A stretch of 64,000 nucleotides of DNA, from contig LADR01000065.1 in NCBI GenBank assembly GCA_000961655.1, positions 1 to 64,000 of the forward strand. The letters run 5' to 3'. Numbering within the stretch: position 1 is the first letter of the stretch; each line of letters starts with the position of its first letter. This DNA is from Desulfatitalea sp. BRH_c12 (GTDB lineage Bacteria; Desulfobacterota; Desulfobacteria; Desulfobacterales; Desulfosarcinaceae). The notes beneath the pieces were generated by a model that had not been told where the DNA came from, searched no databases, and saw nothing but the letters and a program-made list of their open reading frames with translations. Below are positions 45,403 to 54,509 of this stretch, piece by piece. The position numbers were made by a program, and so were the translations under genes.

Positions 45403-46629
45403 TCACCCGAACTTATCGTAGGCGACCATTTCCGGTTCCACGCCCAGGTCATACAGCATGCTTTCCACGGCGGCGATCATGGGCGGTGGGCCGCAAAGAT
45501 AATATTCAATTTCAGTCGGGTCGGGGTGCTTGGCCAGATAGGTGTCCCTGGCCACCTGATGGATGAAGCCGACCGGCCCCTGCCAGTTGTCCTCGGGCAG
45601 TGGATCAGACAAGGCGACACAGTAGGTGAAGTGGGCGAATTTATTTTCGAGAGCCTGAAACTCTTCATGGTAAAACATCTCTTGGCGCGAGCGCGCGCCG
45701 TACCAGAAGCTGATGCGTCGGTGGGTGTTATCGGCCAGCAGTTGCTGGCGCACATGGCTGCGTAGCGGTGCCATGCCTGCGCCGCCGCCGATAAAGCACA
45801 TTTCGCGCTCGGTCGGCCGGGCGAAAAAGTCACCATAAGGACCGCTGATGGTGATGCGGTCGCCCGGTTTGAGATTGAAGACATAGGAGGAGCCAACGCC
45901 GGGGGGCACATCCTTTTTGCCGGGCGGCGGCGTGGCAATGCGAATCGTGAATTTGAGCGTATCGGTTTCGATGGGTGGGTTGGCAAGAGAGTAAGCCCGG
46001 TTGACCGGCTGGTCCGATTTGGCTTTGAGGGTCAGCAGATTGAATTCTTTCCAGGCGGCCTTGTACTTTTCGGCCACGCTGAAGTCCCTGAAATCAGCTG
46101 CATATTCAGGGATGTCGATCTGGATATAGGCCCCGGCTTTAAAGTGAATGGTCTCGCCCGGATCAAGTTTGAGAACCAGTTCCTTGATGAAGGTGGCCAC
46201 ATTGTCGTTGGATACCACGGTGGCATGATATTTCTGGATGCTGAAGATGTCGTCGGGAATGCGGATGGCCATGTCCTGCTTGACCTTGACTTGGCAGGCC
46301 AAACGGATTTGCGCGGCGCGCTCCTTGCGGCTGACCAGCGCGAGTTCGGTGGGCAGGATGTCGCCGCCGCCGTCGAGTACCTTGCATTTGCAAGTCCCGC
46401 AGGTTCCTTTGCCGCCGCAGGCGCTGGGCAGATAGATCTGGTTATCGACAAGGGCGCCCAGCAGGGTTTTGCCGGCCGGGGTCGTGACTGCTTTGGCGTC
46501 ATCCCCGTTGATCACGATGCGTCGGTCGCCTTTGACGGTCAGACGCGCCTCTACCAGCAGCAGGATGCCCACGAGCGTCAGGACGACGCTTAAAAACACA
46601 GCCAGACTGATCAGGAATATCATCGGCAT
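45403..46629 (-). CDS. nqrF: Na+-translocating NADH:quinone reductase subunit F
   Basis: A 408-residue membrane-anchored subunit where NADH gives its electrons. One membrane segment sits at about 4-26 (IFLISLAVFLSVVLTLVGI). A [2Fe-2S] ferredoxin domain (about 35-125) has cysteines in ACGGKGTCGTCKC and RLACQVKV. An FAD/NADH domain of the ferredoxin reductase type (about 130-400) has RAYSLANPP and GPYGDFFARPTE and the pyridine-nucleotide stretch MCFIGGGAGMAPLRSH. The C-terminal CGPPPMIAAVESMLYDLG is typical. It is the last gene of nqrABCDEF. Confidence 0.95.
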   Translation of the reverse strand: MPMIFLISLAVFLSVVLTLVGILLLVEARLTVKGDRRIVINGDDAKAVTTPAGKTLLGALVDNQIYLPSACGGKGTCGTCKCKVLDGGGDILPTELALVSRKERAAQIRLACQVKVKQDMAIRIPDDIFSIQKYHATVVSNDNVATFIKELVLKLDPGETIHFKAGAYIQIDIPEYAADFRDFSVAEKYKAAWKEFNLLTLKAKSDQPVNRAYSLANPPIETDTLKFTIRIATPPPGKKDVPPGVGSSYVFNLKPGDRITISGPYGDFFARPTEREMCFIGGGAGMAPLRSHVRQQLLADNTHRRISFWYGARSRQEMFYHEEFQALENKFAHFTYCVALSDPLPEDNWQGPVGFIHQVARDTYLAKHPDPTEIEYYLCGPPPMIAAVESMLYDLGVEPEMVAYDKFG

Positions 46630-46683
46630 ACGCAGGTGCTCTTTTCTATGCGGTTGGGGTCCTTAAGGTTGTCATCCTATTTT

Positions 46684-46735
46684 GGTCGTCCAATTCGCTC
46701 AAACGCCAGTCGGCGAAGCGTCAAGTGTAAAGGTC
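46684..46735. repeat. partial family-1 element between nqrF and nqrE
   Basis: The stretch GTCCAATTCGCTCAAACGCC and GGCGAAGCGTCAAGTGTAAAG matches the left part of copy B (15473 on). The element sits in the only sizeable gap of the nqr operon (46630-46739) and looks like a half copy. Confidence 0.6.
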
Positions 46736-46739
46736 GACG

Positions 46740-47348
46740 TTACAGCGTAATGCCCGAAAAGAGCATGAACGCCATGGCCATCAGGCCGGTTACGATCATG
46801 CGGATGCCAAATCCCTGCAGGCCGGTGGGGATGTCGGCATAGCGCAGTTTTTGCATTATGGTGGCCATGGCCACGATAGCCATCAGCCAGCCGACCCCCG
46901 ATCCGAATCCATACACCACGGTTTCGACGAAAGTGTAGCGGCGTTCGACCATGAACAGGGCCGCGCCTAAAATAGCGCAGTTCACGGTGATGAGCGGTAG
47001 AAAAACCCCTAACGCATTGTAAAGCCCCTGTGAATAACGGTCGATGACCATTTCGACCACCTGCACAATGCCAGCGACCGTAGCGATAAACAGCACCAGC
47101 TTCAAAAAGCTCAGGTCGATCTGGGGCAGTCCGGCCCACGCCAGGGCGCCGGGCGCCAGCAGGTAATGGTACAGCAGCCAGTTGACCGGTGTGGTGATGG
47201 TCATGACAAAGGTGACCGCCAACCCCAATCCCAAGGATGTGCGCAGGTTGTTGGAAACCGACAGATACGAGCACATGCCTAAAAAGTAGGCCAGCAAAAT
47301 GTTTCCGACAAAAACGGAGTTGACGAACAAACTGATCAGGTTTTCCAT
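46740..47348 (-). CDS. nqrE: Na+-translocating NADH:quinone reductase subunit E
   Basis: A 202-residue inner-membrane subunit with about six hydrophobic helices. Cys in [11 protein letters not shown] (about 26) and Cys in [12 protein letters not shown] (about 120) are two of the four residues, shared with NqrD, that hold the intramembrane [2Fe-2S] centre of NQR. The membrane repeats [10 protein letters not shown] and [14 protein letters not shown] match NqrE/RnfA. The gene is 2 bp downstream of nqrD. Confidence 0.95.
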   Translation of the reverse strand: MENLISLFVNSVFVGNILLAYFLGMCSYLSVSNNLRTSLGLGLAVTFVMTITTPVNWLLYHYLLAPGALAWAGLPQIDLSFLKLVLFIATVAGIVQVVEMVIDRYSQGLYNALGVFLPLITVNCAILGAALFMVERRYTFVETVVYGFGSGVGWLMAIVAMATIMQKLRYADIPTGLQGFGIRMIVTGLMAMAFMLFSGITL

Positions 47349-47349
47349 T

Positions 47350-47973
47350 TTATTTGTCCTTCAACAGAGCATGTTCGAGCCACACAAACAGACCGATCAT
47401 AATGAAAGCGCCCGGAGCCAGCAGCAGCAGCCCCATGTTGTGATAGCCGGCCTGGTAGAAGCTTTCCGGGATAACCGGATAGCCGAACAGTTTGCCGGAA
47501 CCCAGCAACTCCCGAAAAAAGGCCACGCCGCATAAGATGGCGCCATAGCCGATGCCATTGGCCAGGCCGTCCGCGAAACTGCGCCCGGGCGAATTGCTCA
47601 TGGCAAATGTTTCCGCGCGGCCCATCACGATGCAGTTGGTGATGATCAATCCGACAAAAACCGACAGTTGTTTGCTGATGTCGTACATAAAGGCGCGCAG
47701 GAACTCATCGGCAAGGATCACCAGGGTGGCGATGACGGCCACTTCCACGATGATGCGGATATTGCGCGGAATATGATTGCGCAAAAGCGAAATGATCAGG
47801 TTTGAGAAGGCGACGACCAGGGTCAGCGCGATGCCCATGACCAGCGCCGTCCTCAGCTGGACCGTAACGGCCAGGGCCGAACAGATTCCCAGGATCTGCT
47901 TGGATATGGGATTGGATTGCCAAAGCGCTTCGGAAATGGCTTTGTACGTGAAACTTTTGCTGAGCATGCCCAT
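47350..47973 (-). CDS. nqrD: Na+-translocating NADH:quinone reductase subunit D
   Basis: About 207 residues, an inner-membrane subunit homologous to NqrE. Cysteines [11 protein letters not shown] (about 28) and [11 protein letters not shown] (about 113) are the other ligands of the NqrD/E [2Fe-2S] centre. I take the ATG at 47973, which has GGGAG 11 bases upstream. A longer frame toward nqrC is not supported. The gap of about 160 bp to nqrC holds a CTGCAGGGGCGACAGGCGG hairpin-like piece near 48101. Confidence 0.93.
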   Translation of the reverse strand: MGMLSKSFTYKAISEALWQSNPISKQILGICSALAVTVQLRTALVMGIALTLVVAFSNLIISLLRNHIPRNIRIIVEVAVIATLVILADEFLRAFMYDISKQLSVFVGLIITNCIVMGRAETFAMSNSPGRSFADGLANGIGYGAILCGVAFFRELLGSGKLFGYPVIPESFYQAGYHNMGLLLLAPGAFIMIGLFVWLEHALLKDK

Positions 47974-48132
47974 TGCAGTCCGAACTCCCTTTGCTGAATT
48001 ATCCTTAAAACGCCTGGCCGTAGCTTGGCGACTTGCCAATGATTCGATTCTCTGTGAGGTTCCTTCCTTAACGAAGCGGCCCCTTGACGGCGGCATTCAC
48101 CTGCAGGGGCGACAGGCGGTCTCCCGTTGCGG

Positions 48133-48834
48133 CTATAACCCCACGTCCTTCTGACGGAACTGAACCGCTATCGGTTCATAGGCCTCGAGGATTTCTTGCA
48201 TGCCTTCACTTAGAAATTTACCGGTCAATGTGGCGCCGCTGATGCCATCCACATAGTTGCTGCGGATGTCGGAAGGCATGCGATCGTCCACACTGCCTTT
48301 GGCGATGCGGACCGATACGAAATCACCTCCGGCGTTGACAATCTTTTTGCCTGCGAAATTCTTGCGAAACCAGCGGCTCTCTATCTCTCCGCCAAGTCCG
48401 GGCGTCTCCTGATGCTGGTATACCGTGAAGCCGCGAATGGTACTGCCGTCGTTTTCGATGGCCAGATACCCGTGGATGGTACCCCACAAGCCCCTGCTGT
48501 CGATGGGCACAACATACGCCTGTACTGTATCGTTTTTAGAAAAGATGTACAGCGGCAGCGCGCGGGGGCCGCGCAAATTTTCAGCGACGCTGCGCCCGCT
48601 CTCGTCGACCCAGACGCTGCGCACATTGTGACGATACAGCTGTTGTGTCTCGGCTGCCGATATGGTTTGCGCGTCATCGATGATGCCAAAGGCTTTGAGA
48701 ATGTTTTTTTGGCGGTCCACTTCCATGTTTTGCTGCTGGCGCGCCTTGAGCCCAGTGCTGGCGGCCGTGAGCAGAAGGCTGCAGACCACGCATAAAAGGG
48801 TTGCAAAAAGCAGTGATTTCATTCTGTTGGGCAT
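48133..48834 (-). CDS. nqrC: Na+-translocating NADH:quinone reductase subunit C
   Basis: About 233 residues. One N-terminal membrane segment (LLFATLLCVVCSLLLTAAS) anchors a periplasmic domain with covalently bound FMN. The FMN-attachment motif SGATLTGK is near residue 205, with Thr at the end of the SGATLT. Family motifs TIHGYLAIENDGSTIRGFTVY and HQETPGLGGEIES are clear. The start MPNRMKSLL at 48834 is chosen for the membrane segment placement; the ribosome site is weak. Confidence 0.93.
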   Translation of the reverse strand: MPNRMKSLLFATLLCVVCSLLLTAASTGLKARQQQNMEVDRQKNILKAFGIIDDAQTISAAETQQLYRHNVRSVWVDESGRSVAENLRGPRALPLYIFSKNDTVQAYVVPIDSRGLWGTIHGYLAIENDGSTIRGFTVYQHQETPGLGGEIESRWFRKNFAGKKIVNAGGDFVSVRIAKGSVDDRMPSDIRSNYVDGISGATLTGKFLSEGMQEILEAYEPIAVQFRQKDVGL

Positions 48835-48906
48835 TTTACACCGATTCCGGGGTTGCCGGTGTTGAAAAGTAAAAGTGGAAACCATACTGACGAATGCGAT
48901 GCCACC

Positions 48907-50091
48907 TTACACATTGGGTATTCTCTGGCGAATGCGCGTCGCGACCACCAGTTGATCGAGCAGCGGGGCAAAGACATTCAAGAACAATATGGCCAGCATG
49001 ATCCCTTCGGGAAACGCCGGATTGAACACCCGTATCAGTACCGTCAGAATGCCGATCAGCAATCCATAGATCCAGCGCGCCGCATGGGTATGCGGGGCGG
49101 ATACCGGATCGGTGGCCATGAAGACGATACCGAAGGCGGCCCCGCCGATCACCAGATGGTAAAATGGATTAAGGCTCAAGTAGGGCAGGGCGGTCGGTCC
49201 CGAGAATAACATGAGCAGGTATCCGGCAGCCAGCACACCCAAGGTGCCGCCGAGAATGATGCGATAACTGGCGATCCCCAGCAGGATCAATCCCATGGCG
49301 CCGATCAGGCACAGCAAGGCGGAGGAGGCGCCGATGCTGTCGGGATAAAAGCCCAAAAAAAGGGTCCGCCAATCATACCCGGCGGCAGCCAAGGTCTCTT
49401 CCACGGTGCCGGCGGTCGATGCAACCGAGGCGATCACCAGCGGTGTCGCGGCCGTGACAGCATCGACAGCTTGCGATCCGGCGTTCAGGACAGCCGTCCA
49501 GACGGCATCTCCCGACATCTGGATGGGATAGGCGAAGTATAAAAAGGCCCGCCCGGTCAGGGCCGGATTGAGGAAGTTGCGTCCGGTGCCGCCGAACACC
49601 TCCTTGCCGATGACAACGCCGAAAGAGATGCCCAACGCAGCCTGCCACCAGGGTGTGGTCGGTGGCAATGTCAGCGGAAAGAGCATGGCGGTGACAAAAA
49701 CCCCTTCGCTGATCGGGTGCTTGCGAACGGCGGCAAAGACGATTTCCCACCCGAACCCGAAAACATAGGAGATGATCACCAGCGGCAAAACCGTTTGGGC
49801 ACCATACAGGAACATGGGCCAGAACGAGGGCGGTTGGCCGCTGGCTTTGAACGCCTGCAAACCGACATTGTACATGCCGAAAAAGAGACACGGCAACAAC
49901 ATGACAATCACCAGCATCATGTAGCGCTGAAGGGTGATGCTGTCGCGCGCATGTGGCGCGAAGGCCGTTACTTGGTCCGTGCCGAAGAAAACCCTTTCCA
50001 TTGCTTCGAAGAAGGAATCCAGTCGTGCCAGCCGGCCGCCGGGACGGAAATGCTTTTTCTGACTGTGAAAAAAATGTCGTATCGGATTCAT
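48907..50091 (-). CDS. nqrB: Na+-translocating NADH:quinone reductase subunit B
   Basis: A 394-residue polytopic membrane subunit carrying FMN and riboflavin. The FMN threonine motif is VDAVTAATPLVIAS (about residue 220), where most NQR have SGATPL. The membrane helices include VLPLVIISYVFGFGWEIVF and ILLLGI-type stretches, and the Na+-pathway region is about 320-380 (FMATDPVSAPHTHAARWIYG). It lies between nqrA (27 bp) and nqrC and belongs to the operon. Confidence 0.94.
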   Translation of the reverse strand: MNPIRHFFHSQKKHFRPGGRLARLDSFFEAMERVFFGTDQVTAFAPHARDSITLQRYMMLVIVMLLPCLFFGMYNVGLQAFKASGQPPSFWPMFLYGAQTVLPLVIISYVFGFGWEIVFAAVRKHPISEGVFVTAMLFPLTLPPTTPWWQAALGISFGVVIGKEVFGGTGRNFLNPALTGRAFLYFAYPIQMSGDAVWTAVLNAGSQAVDAVTAATPLVIASVASTAGTVEETLAAAGYDWRTLFLGFYPDSIGASSALLCLIGAMGLILLGIASYRIILGGTLGVLAAGYLLMLFSGPTALPYLSLNPFYHLVIGGAAFGIVFMATDPVSAPHTHAARWIYGLLIGILTVLIRVFNPAFPEGIMLAILFLNVFAPLLDQLVVATRIRQRIPNV

Positions 50092-50118
50092 GGTCCCATC
50101 ATCATCGTGGCGAAAGGG

Positions 50119-51477
50119 TTATTCGGATCTTTTCATTTGTTCGCGGGCATAAGACGCCTTGGCATTGCCGAAAATACGGCTCAACTCGATTTTGGACGGA
50201 CACACGTACGAACATAGTCCGCAATCCACGCAGTCCAGCAGTCCAAGCTGGAGATACTCTTCCACTTCCTCGACGGCGATGGCCTTGAACACCATATGGG
50301 GCAGCAGATCCACCGGGCAGACATCGGCACAGTGCATACAGGCAATGCAGGCGCGGGCATCGCCATGCAGATTACAGTCGTACAGCAGTGGTGCGGGGTT
50401 GAGTTTGGAAAGGAAGATGCGCGAATAACTGGGTTTGCGGAAACCGGGCGTGAACAGGGCCAGAAATTCAGCCTGCCCGCCCGCAGGCACCAGGTTCAAA
50501 GCGGTTTCGTACAGCCCCATGAAATCTTCCTGCGAAGCGGTGTGTCCGCGCAGCATGCCGCCCACGATCCAGCGCGCGGGCTGGATTATTTGGCTTGGAT
50601 CGGCCAAGTGGGACAGTGGGGTTCCCAGGCGTGTCAGAAAATGTCCGGGTGCGGGCGCGGCGCTGCCGCCGACGGTCATAACCCGTTGGGTGGGATAGCG
50701 GCCGTCGCGCAACAGTTCGGCCAGTAGCATCAGATCCTGCCCGGCAACGTACCAGGCACGATTCTCGGAGGCTTGGGTCTTGATACTGTACAAGACGGCG
50801 CCCGGGTCGTCACTGGGGTAGGCCCCCTCGACGGTATGGGTCAGCCAGTCGCGGCCGCGCGCGATCAGGGCGTGATCGGCGGCATCGGCGAAAACAACCA
50901 GCTTGCCGCCGCATAATTTGGATAGAACCTTCAACCCAAACGCGAACAGATCTTCCCGGCCGTGAAGATAGACATCGGCCGCGGGCGAGAACGGTTCTTT
51001 GGCATCCAGTCCCACCAAGATAAGCGGCGGACTGTTTTCGGGTGCGGGCAGATCGCGAAAGGGCAACTCTCGAAAGACCCACCACAGGCCGCCGTCCAGA
51101 ATGCGAGCGACCAGAGCCTTGCGATCGATCGTCGCCAGGGCGTCGTTGGAAAGGGCCTCGAACCCGACACGCGGCTCTTGTCCAGATTGCCGTTCGATAA
51201 TGATGGCCTGGATTGTGCGGCGCGGACCGAACCGTATGCGGCGCACCGTGCCGCCCGCTGGGGACAGGAACTTGAAGCGCGGTTCGCGTTTGTCCTCGAA
51301 CAAGACCGACCCGATGCGCACAGGATCTCCTTCGGCAACATGCAGGCGCGGTTTTATATGCGGAATCTTGTCCGGTAAAGCCGCCAGTTGTTCCGGGTCG
51401 GGGAGGCACTTCAGTGTGGTCGAGGGACGTCCGGCAATGTTGAACCGATAACCTCTTTTTACAATCACATTATCCAT
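50119..51477 (-). CDS. nqrA: Na+-translocating NADH:quinone reductase subunit A with two [4Fe-4S] motifs
   Basis: A 452-residue cytoplasmic subunit. The NqrA core is clear: VKRGYRFNIAGRPS, HVAEGDPVRIGSVLFEDK (about 50), FLSPAGGTVRRIRFGPRR and DGGLWWVFRELPFRDLPAP (about 137). The C-terminus carries two full cysteine motifs, C377/C380/C383/C387 (CIACMHCADVCP) and C416/C419/C422/C426 (CVDCGLCSYVCP). The known NqrA proteins lack these, but RnfC has them. The RnfC glycine-rich NADH/FMN motif is absent here, so it is NqrA-like in its core and RnfC-like at its end. The ATG at 51477 matches the usual NqrA start. It is the first gene of the nqr operon. Confidence 0.94.
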   Translation of the reverse strand: MDNVIVKRGYRFNIAGRPSTTLKCLPDPEQLAALPDKIPHIKPRLHVAEGDPVRIGSVLFEDKREPRFKFLSPAGGTVRRIRFGPRRTIQAIIIERQSGQEPRVGFEALSNDALATIDRKALVARILDGGLWWVFRELPFRDLPAPENSPPLILVGLDAKEPFSPAADVYLHGREDLFAFGLKVLSKLCGGKLVVFADAADHALIARGRDWLTHTVEGAYPSDDPGAVLYSIKTQASENRAWYVAGQDLMLLAELLRDGRYPTQRVMTVGGSAAPAPGHFLTRLGTPLSHLADPSQIIQPARWIVGGMLRGHTASQEDFMGLYETALNLVPAGGQAEFLALFTPGFRKPSYSRIFLSKLNPAPLLYDCNLHGDARACIACMHCADVCPVDLLPHMVFKAIAVEEVEEYLQLGLLDCVDCGLCSYVCPSKIELSRIFGNAKASYAREQMKRSE

Positions 51478-51495
51478 AGGTGCTCTGTTTCTCAT

Positions 51496-52011
51496 TCAGA
51501 TCATTGGCACAACAAGGCGTCGCAATCGTCGATTCAAGCCCTTTTCATACCTTTTGAAGCTTAAAACCGTTCAATCGTTCCGGTTCCGATTGGATTCAAT
51601 TGTTTCTAATGTCTTCAGGAGCGGACTGCCGCACCTTTGGGATGACAGCTCGGTTAGCACTTTTAAGTTTTATTTTCAACTGACGCATGATAATCATTCC
51701 TAATTATGGTGTGCCTTAAAGGCATGAAACGGAACACAGGCTGCCCCTTGCGTACCCGGATCACAATGCTCATTTTCTAAAAGTAGTGTTCTTAGGAAAT
51801 GCCGGTTTTTCTTTTGCACTTTTGCAGTTTGCATGCCAGTAAACCGCCGTCGGAGACATACCCGGGGTTCGGATGCGCTTTATAAAGTCGATTGACTGAT
51901 TCACCCACGGGCCTGCAAGGCTGGCGCTGCCGGGCGGCCGCGTATGCGGATCACTCGAGCGCCGCGGTCGTACTTAATCCGTTTTATCGATGAAGACTAA
52001 AGGAGGCACTG
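51496..52011. other. intergenic region between nqr and citrate synthase
   Basis: About 515 bp between the divergent nqrA and citrate synthase genes. It is AT-rich near 51600-51830 and should hold promoters for both. A Fur-box-like site at 51687-51705 is annotated separately. I saw no gene. Confidence 0.6.
51687..51705. promoter_or_regulatory. Fur-box-like site
   Basis: TGATAATCATTCCTAATTAT contains TGATAATCATT, a good match to the central part of the Fur consensus GATAATGATAATCATTATC. It lies 210 bp before nqrA and 307 bp before the citrate synthase ATG. That distance and the imperfect right half make the regulated gene uncertain. Confidence 0.4.
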
Positions 52012-53193
52012 ATGGAAGATGATTGCAAACCGGCACTTAATACCGGTTTACGCGGTGTGACCGTTGCCAGCACCAAAGTCAGCGACGTGATTGGTGATCT
52101 GGGCAAATTGATCTACCGCGGCTATTTGGTATCCGACTTGGCCAACAAAGCGAGTTTTGAAGAGATCGTGCATCTGTTGCTGTTTGAGAAGTTGCCCAGC
52201 CACAGCGAACTGGATGATATGAAAGCACGCCTGGTGGCCGAACGGGACATCCCGCCCGCCATCATAGATGCGCTCAAGACGCGACCGGCGGATGCCCTGC
52301 CAATGGATATTTTGCAGGCAGCCGCGGCCATGCTGGCCAATCATGACAAGGACGTAAACGATCCTTCGCACGATTCGGTGATGCGCATGGCCATCCGTTT
52401 GATTGCCAAGCTGCCTACCGTTTTGGCTGCCTGGGAGAGAATCCGCAATGGCAAGGCGCCGATTGCACCGGACCCGGAGTTGGATCATGCGGCCAATTTT
52501 CTTTACATGTTGTTCGGCGAAAGACCTACCCCCGAACTGGTTCATTTCTTCGATGTCACCCTGCTCCTGCATGCCGAGCATTCGTTCAATGCATCGACTT
52601 TCGCCGCGCGGGAAGTCGCTTCAACACGGGCCCATATTTATGCGGCGGTATCGGCCGCCATCGGGTCGCTCTCAGGAGAGCTGCACGGCGGCGCCAATGT
52701 ACGCGTCATGCGCATGCTGCTGGAAATCGGCAGTCCCGAAAACGCTGAAACCTATGTTGAACAGATCCTGAGTGAGGGCAAAAAAATCATGGGCTTAGGG
52801 CATGCGGTGTATAAAACTGATGATCCGCGGGCGCATATCCTGGCGCCGATGTCCAAGCGGGCCGGCGAATTGGCCGGCGATACACGCTGGTACGAGATCT
52901 CCAGGATTCTGGAAGAAAAGGGGAAAAAGGCTTTTAAGGAGCGCAAGGGCACCGATATTTTCGTGAACGTCGATTTTTACAGTGCTTCTCTTTACTACTC
53001 CATGGGGATACCGGTGGACCTGTATTCGCCCCTGTTTGCCATAGCGCGGGTGGCCGGCTGGACTGCGCATGTTCTTGAAGAGCAGTTTGCGGGGGCGGCG
53101 CCCAAACCCATGCTCTACCGGCCCGAATCCAGATACATTGGCGAATACTGCGGACCGGCCGAATGCAGTTTCGTTCCAATTGAAAAACGCTGA
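52012..53193 (+). CDS. gltA: citrate synthase
   Basis: A 393-residue citrate synthase joining oxaloacetate and acetyl-CoA. The three active-site residues are seen: His in LLHAEHSFNAS (about 190), His in GLGHAVYKTDDPRA (about 264) and Asp in IFVNVDFYSASLYY (about 322). Its length is like that of the short (type II/archaeal or 2-methylcitrate-like) enzymes, so a methylcitrate synthase role cannot be excluded. AAAGGAGGCACTG precedes the ATG. It is followed at once by a strong palindrome and the PerR-like gene. Confidence 0.93.
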   Translation: MEDDCKPALNTGLRGVTVASTKVSDVIGDLGKLIYRGYLVSDLANKASFEEIVHLLLFEKLPSHSELDDMKARLVAERDIPPAIIDALKTRPADALPMDILQAAAAMLANHDKDVNDPSHDSVMRMAIRLIAKLPTVLAAWERIRNGKAPIAPDPELDHAANFLYMLFGERPTPELVHFFDVTLLLHAEHSFNASTFAAREVASTRAHIYAAVSAAIGSLSGELHGGANVRVMRMLLEIGSPENAETYVEQILSEGKKIMGLGHAVYKTDDPRAHILAPMSKRAGELAGDTRWYEISRILEEKGKKAFKERKGTDIFVNVDFYSASLYYSMGIPVDLYSPLFAIARVAGWTAHVLEEQFAGAAPKPMLYRPESRYIGEYCGPAECSFVPIEKR

Positions 53194-53199
53194 TGTGAC

Positions 53200-53226
53200 G
53201 TTGCCCACGCCCAGGGCGTGGGCAAC
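53200..53226. terminator. hairpin between citrate synthase and the PerR-like gene
   Basis: GTTGCCCACGCCC and GGGCGTGGGCAAC form a perfect 13-bp palindrome with a one-base centre, starting 7 bp after the citrate synthase stop. There is no T run. The next gene starts 36 bp on. It could be a terminator or a partial block. Confidence 0.6.
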
Positions 53227-53261
53227 GCACGCATATTACACAGCTGGTCAGGAAAAATAAG

Positions 53262-53720
53262 GTGCAGGATCTGAATCGAACGGACAAAGTGCGTATGACG
53301 CAACAGCGGCGCGTCATACTTGAGGCGTTGCGCAGGGACAACATTCATCCGACCGCTGATGCGATCTATGAAATGGTACGCAGGCGCCTGCCGCGCATCA
53401 GCCTGGGAACCGTCTATCGAAATCTCGAAATTCTGACGGCGCTAGGCGAAATCCAAACCCTTGAAATGAGCGGCAGTCAGAAGCGCTACGACGGCATTGC
53501 CCAAAAACACTATCATATCAGGTGCGTGCACTGCGGGCGCGTGGATGATGCCCCGATTGCGCCCTTGAACCGACTTGAAGACGAACTTTACGGTGCTACC
53601 GTGTATACGATCATGGGCCACCATCTCGAATTCGTGGGTTTGTGCCCTGAATGCTCTCAAAACGAAGAGGCGCAGCGCTTTGCCGAGCGGCACCTGTCCA
53701 TGCCTTCGGAATCTCCATAA
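53262..53720 (+). CDS. PerR-like Fur-family regulator
   Basis: A 152-residue metal-dependent repressor. The winged-helix part is about 1-80 (MTQQRRVILEALRRD, ISLGTVYRNLEILTALGEI). The metal/Zn part has KRYDGIAQKHYHIRCVHCG (about 76-94) and GLCPECSQNEE (about 127), two CXXC zinc motifs as in PerR. The His-X-His/Asp set also fits PerR, which senses peroxide by His oxidation at its Fe site. It starts with GTG after AGGAAAAATAAG. It precedes rubrerythrin, desulfoferrodoxin and other oxygen-defence genes and may control them. Confidence 0.87.
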   Translation: MQDLNRTDKVRMTQQRRVILEALRRDNIHPTADAIYEMVRRRLPRISLGTVYRNLEILTALGEIQTLEMSGSQKRYDGIAQKHYHIRCVHCGRVDDAPIAPLNRLEDELYGATVYTIMGHHLEFVGLCPECSQNEEAQRFAERHLSMPSESP

Positions 53721-53734
53721 TTATTGATAATGAC

Positions 53735-54094
53735 TCAACTGTTGTTCAGTTCTTTGCGGAGCCACTCTTTCACAATGCCTTCAACTGCATACACGCCCTT
53801 CAGTTGTCCGTTTTCTTTTACGAATGCCTTCTTGATGGCCGCCGGCATTTCAATCTGGGCTAACTCCTTGGCACCTTCGGAATTGCGCCGGATCAGATAG
53901 ATGATCGGCGATTCTTTCCATGTGCTGACGGCGAAATAGCAGGTTTCGTCATTCTTTGATCGAATCACATAGTTTCCGCGCGACCAGTTGTTTCCCCATT
54001 CCAGGTACAGGCGCACGGCTTCTTCCGGCGTCATCTCCCAGTCGATGGCGTTCAACAGGTCGGGATCTTGCTTAAGTTTCTCGAGAGTGCTCAT
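53735..54094 (-). CDS. DVU0772-like small conserved protein
   Basis: A 119-residue soluble protein. It resembles the DVU0772 family of sulfate reducers as I remember it: STLEKLKQDPDLLNAIDWE, MTPEEAVRLYLEWGNNWSRG, ESPIIYLIRRNSEGAKELAQ and GVYAVEGIVKEWLRKEL are all typical. Its role is unknown. The ATG at 54094 is chosen because it matches that start; a longer frame adds 20 residues. It is convergent with the PerR-like gene and its stop lies 15 bp away. Confidence 0.8.
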   Translation of the reverse strand: MSTLEKLKQDPDLLNAIDWEMTPEEAVRLYLEWGNNWSRGNYVIRSKNDETCYFAVSTWKESPIIYLIRRNSEGAKELAQIEMPAAIKKAFVKENGQLKGVYAVEGIVKEWLRKELNNS

Positions 54095-54509
54095 ATCATG
54101 TCCCTTCTGATTCTTTACATCTTTAATAGTAGGTGTGCCCAGGGGGTTGTGCAAGTAGTATGCCTCGCAACCGGCGCCCCCGGAGGGTGAGGGCTACCCG
54201 CCTCGCTGGCCAGACATATAGAAAGCCAAGGGGTAAAGGATATGTATCGAGAGACAGATGTGTATCGAGGCGCTCGCTTGTGTTGTGAGACAGATTGCAA
54301 TCGCTGAAAACATGCGTTGACGCGGGTGACATCCTCTGATTGAATATCAGTCTACGCTACGGCTGAGGCCGATCCGGGCTTTTACGCTGATATGCCGGCA
54401 CTGTTATGGGGCGCTCGTCTACACGCAACCGGGATGTTTTACTTGGCATGGCTTTTGAAACGGGAACGTTGACTATTGGGTCAAGTCCTCTTTCATCGGA
54501 GACAATTGC
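54095..54509. other. intergenic region, no gene supported
   Basis: About 415 bp between the DVU0772-like gene and the next small gene. I see no family-like frame and no RNA gene. It should hold promoters for both sides. Confidence 0.55.

Noticed and set aside
45403-51477. Rnf complex instead of NQR
   Set aside because: NqrF with ferredoxin and FAD domains, NqrA core motifs and the order A-F define NQR. RnfB and an RnfC glycine-rich NADH site are absent.
53718-53740. Fur/PerR-box-like ATTATTGATAAT after the PerR-like gene
   Set aside because: It lies between two convergent gene ends, where a promoter operator would have no gene to control. It may be a chance AT-rich match.
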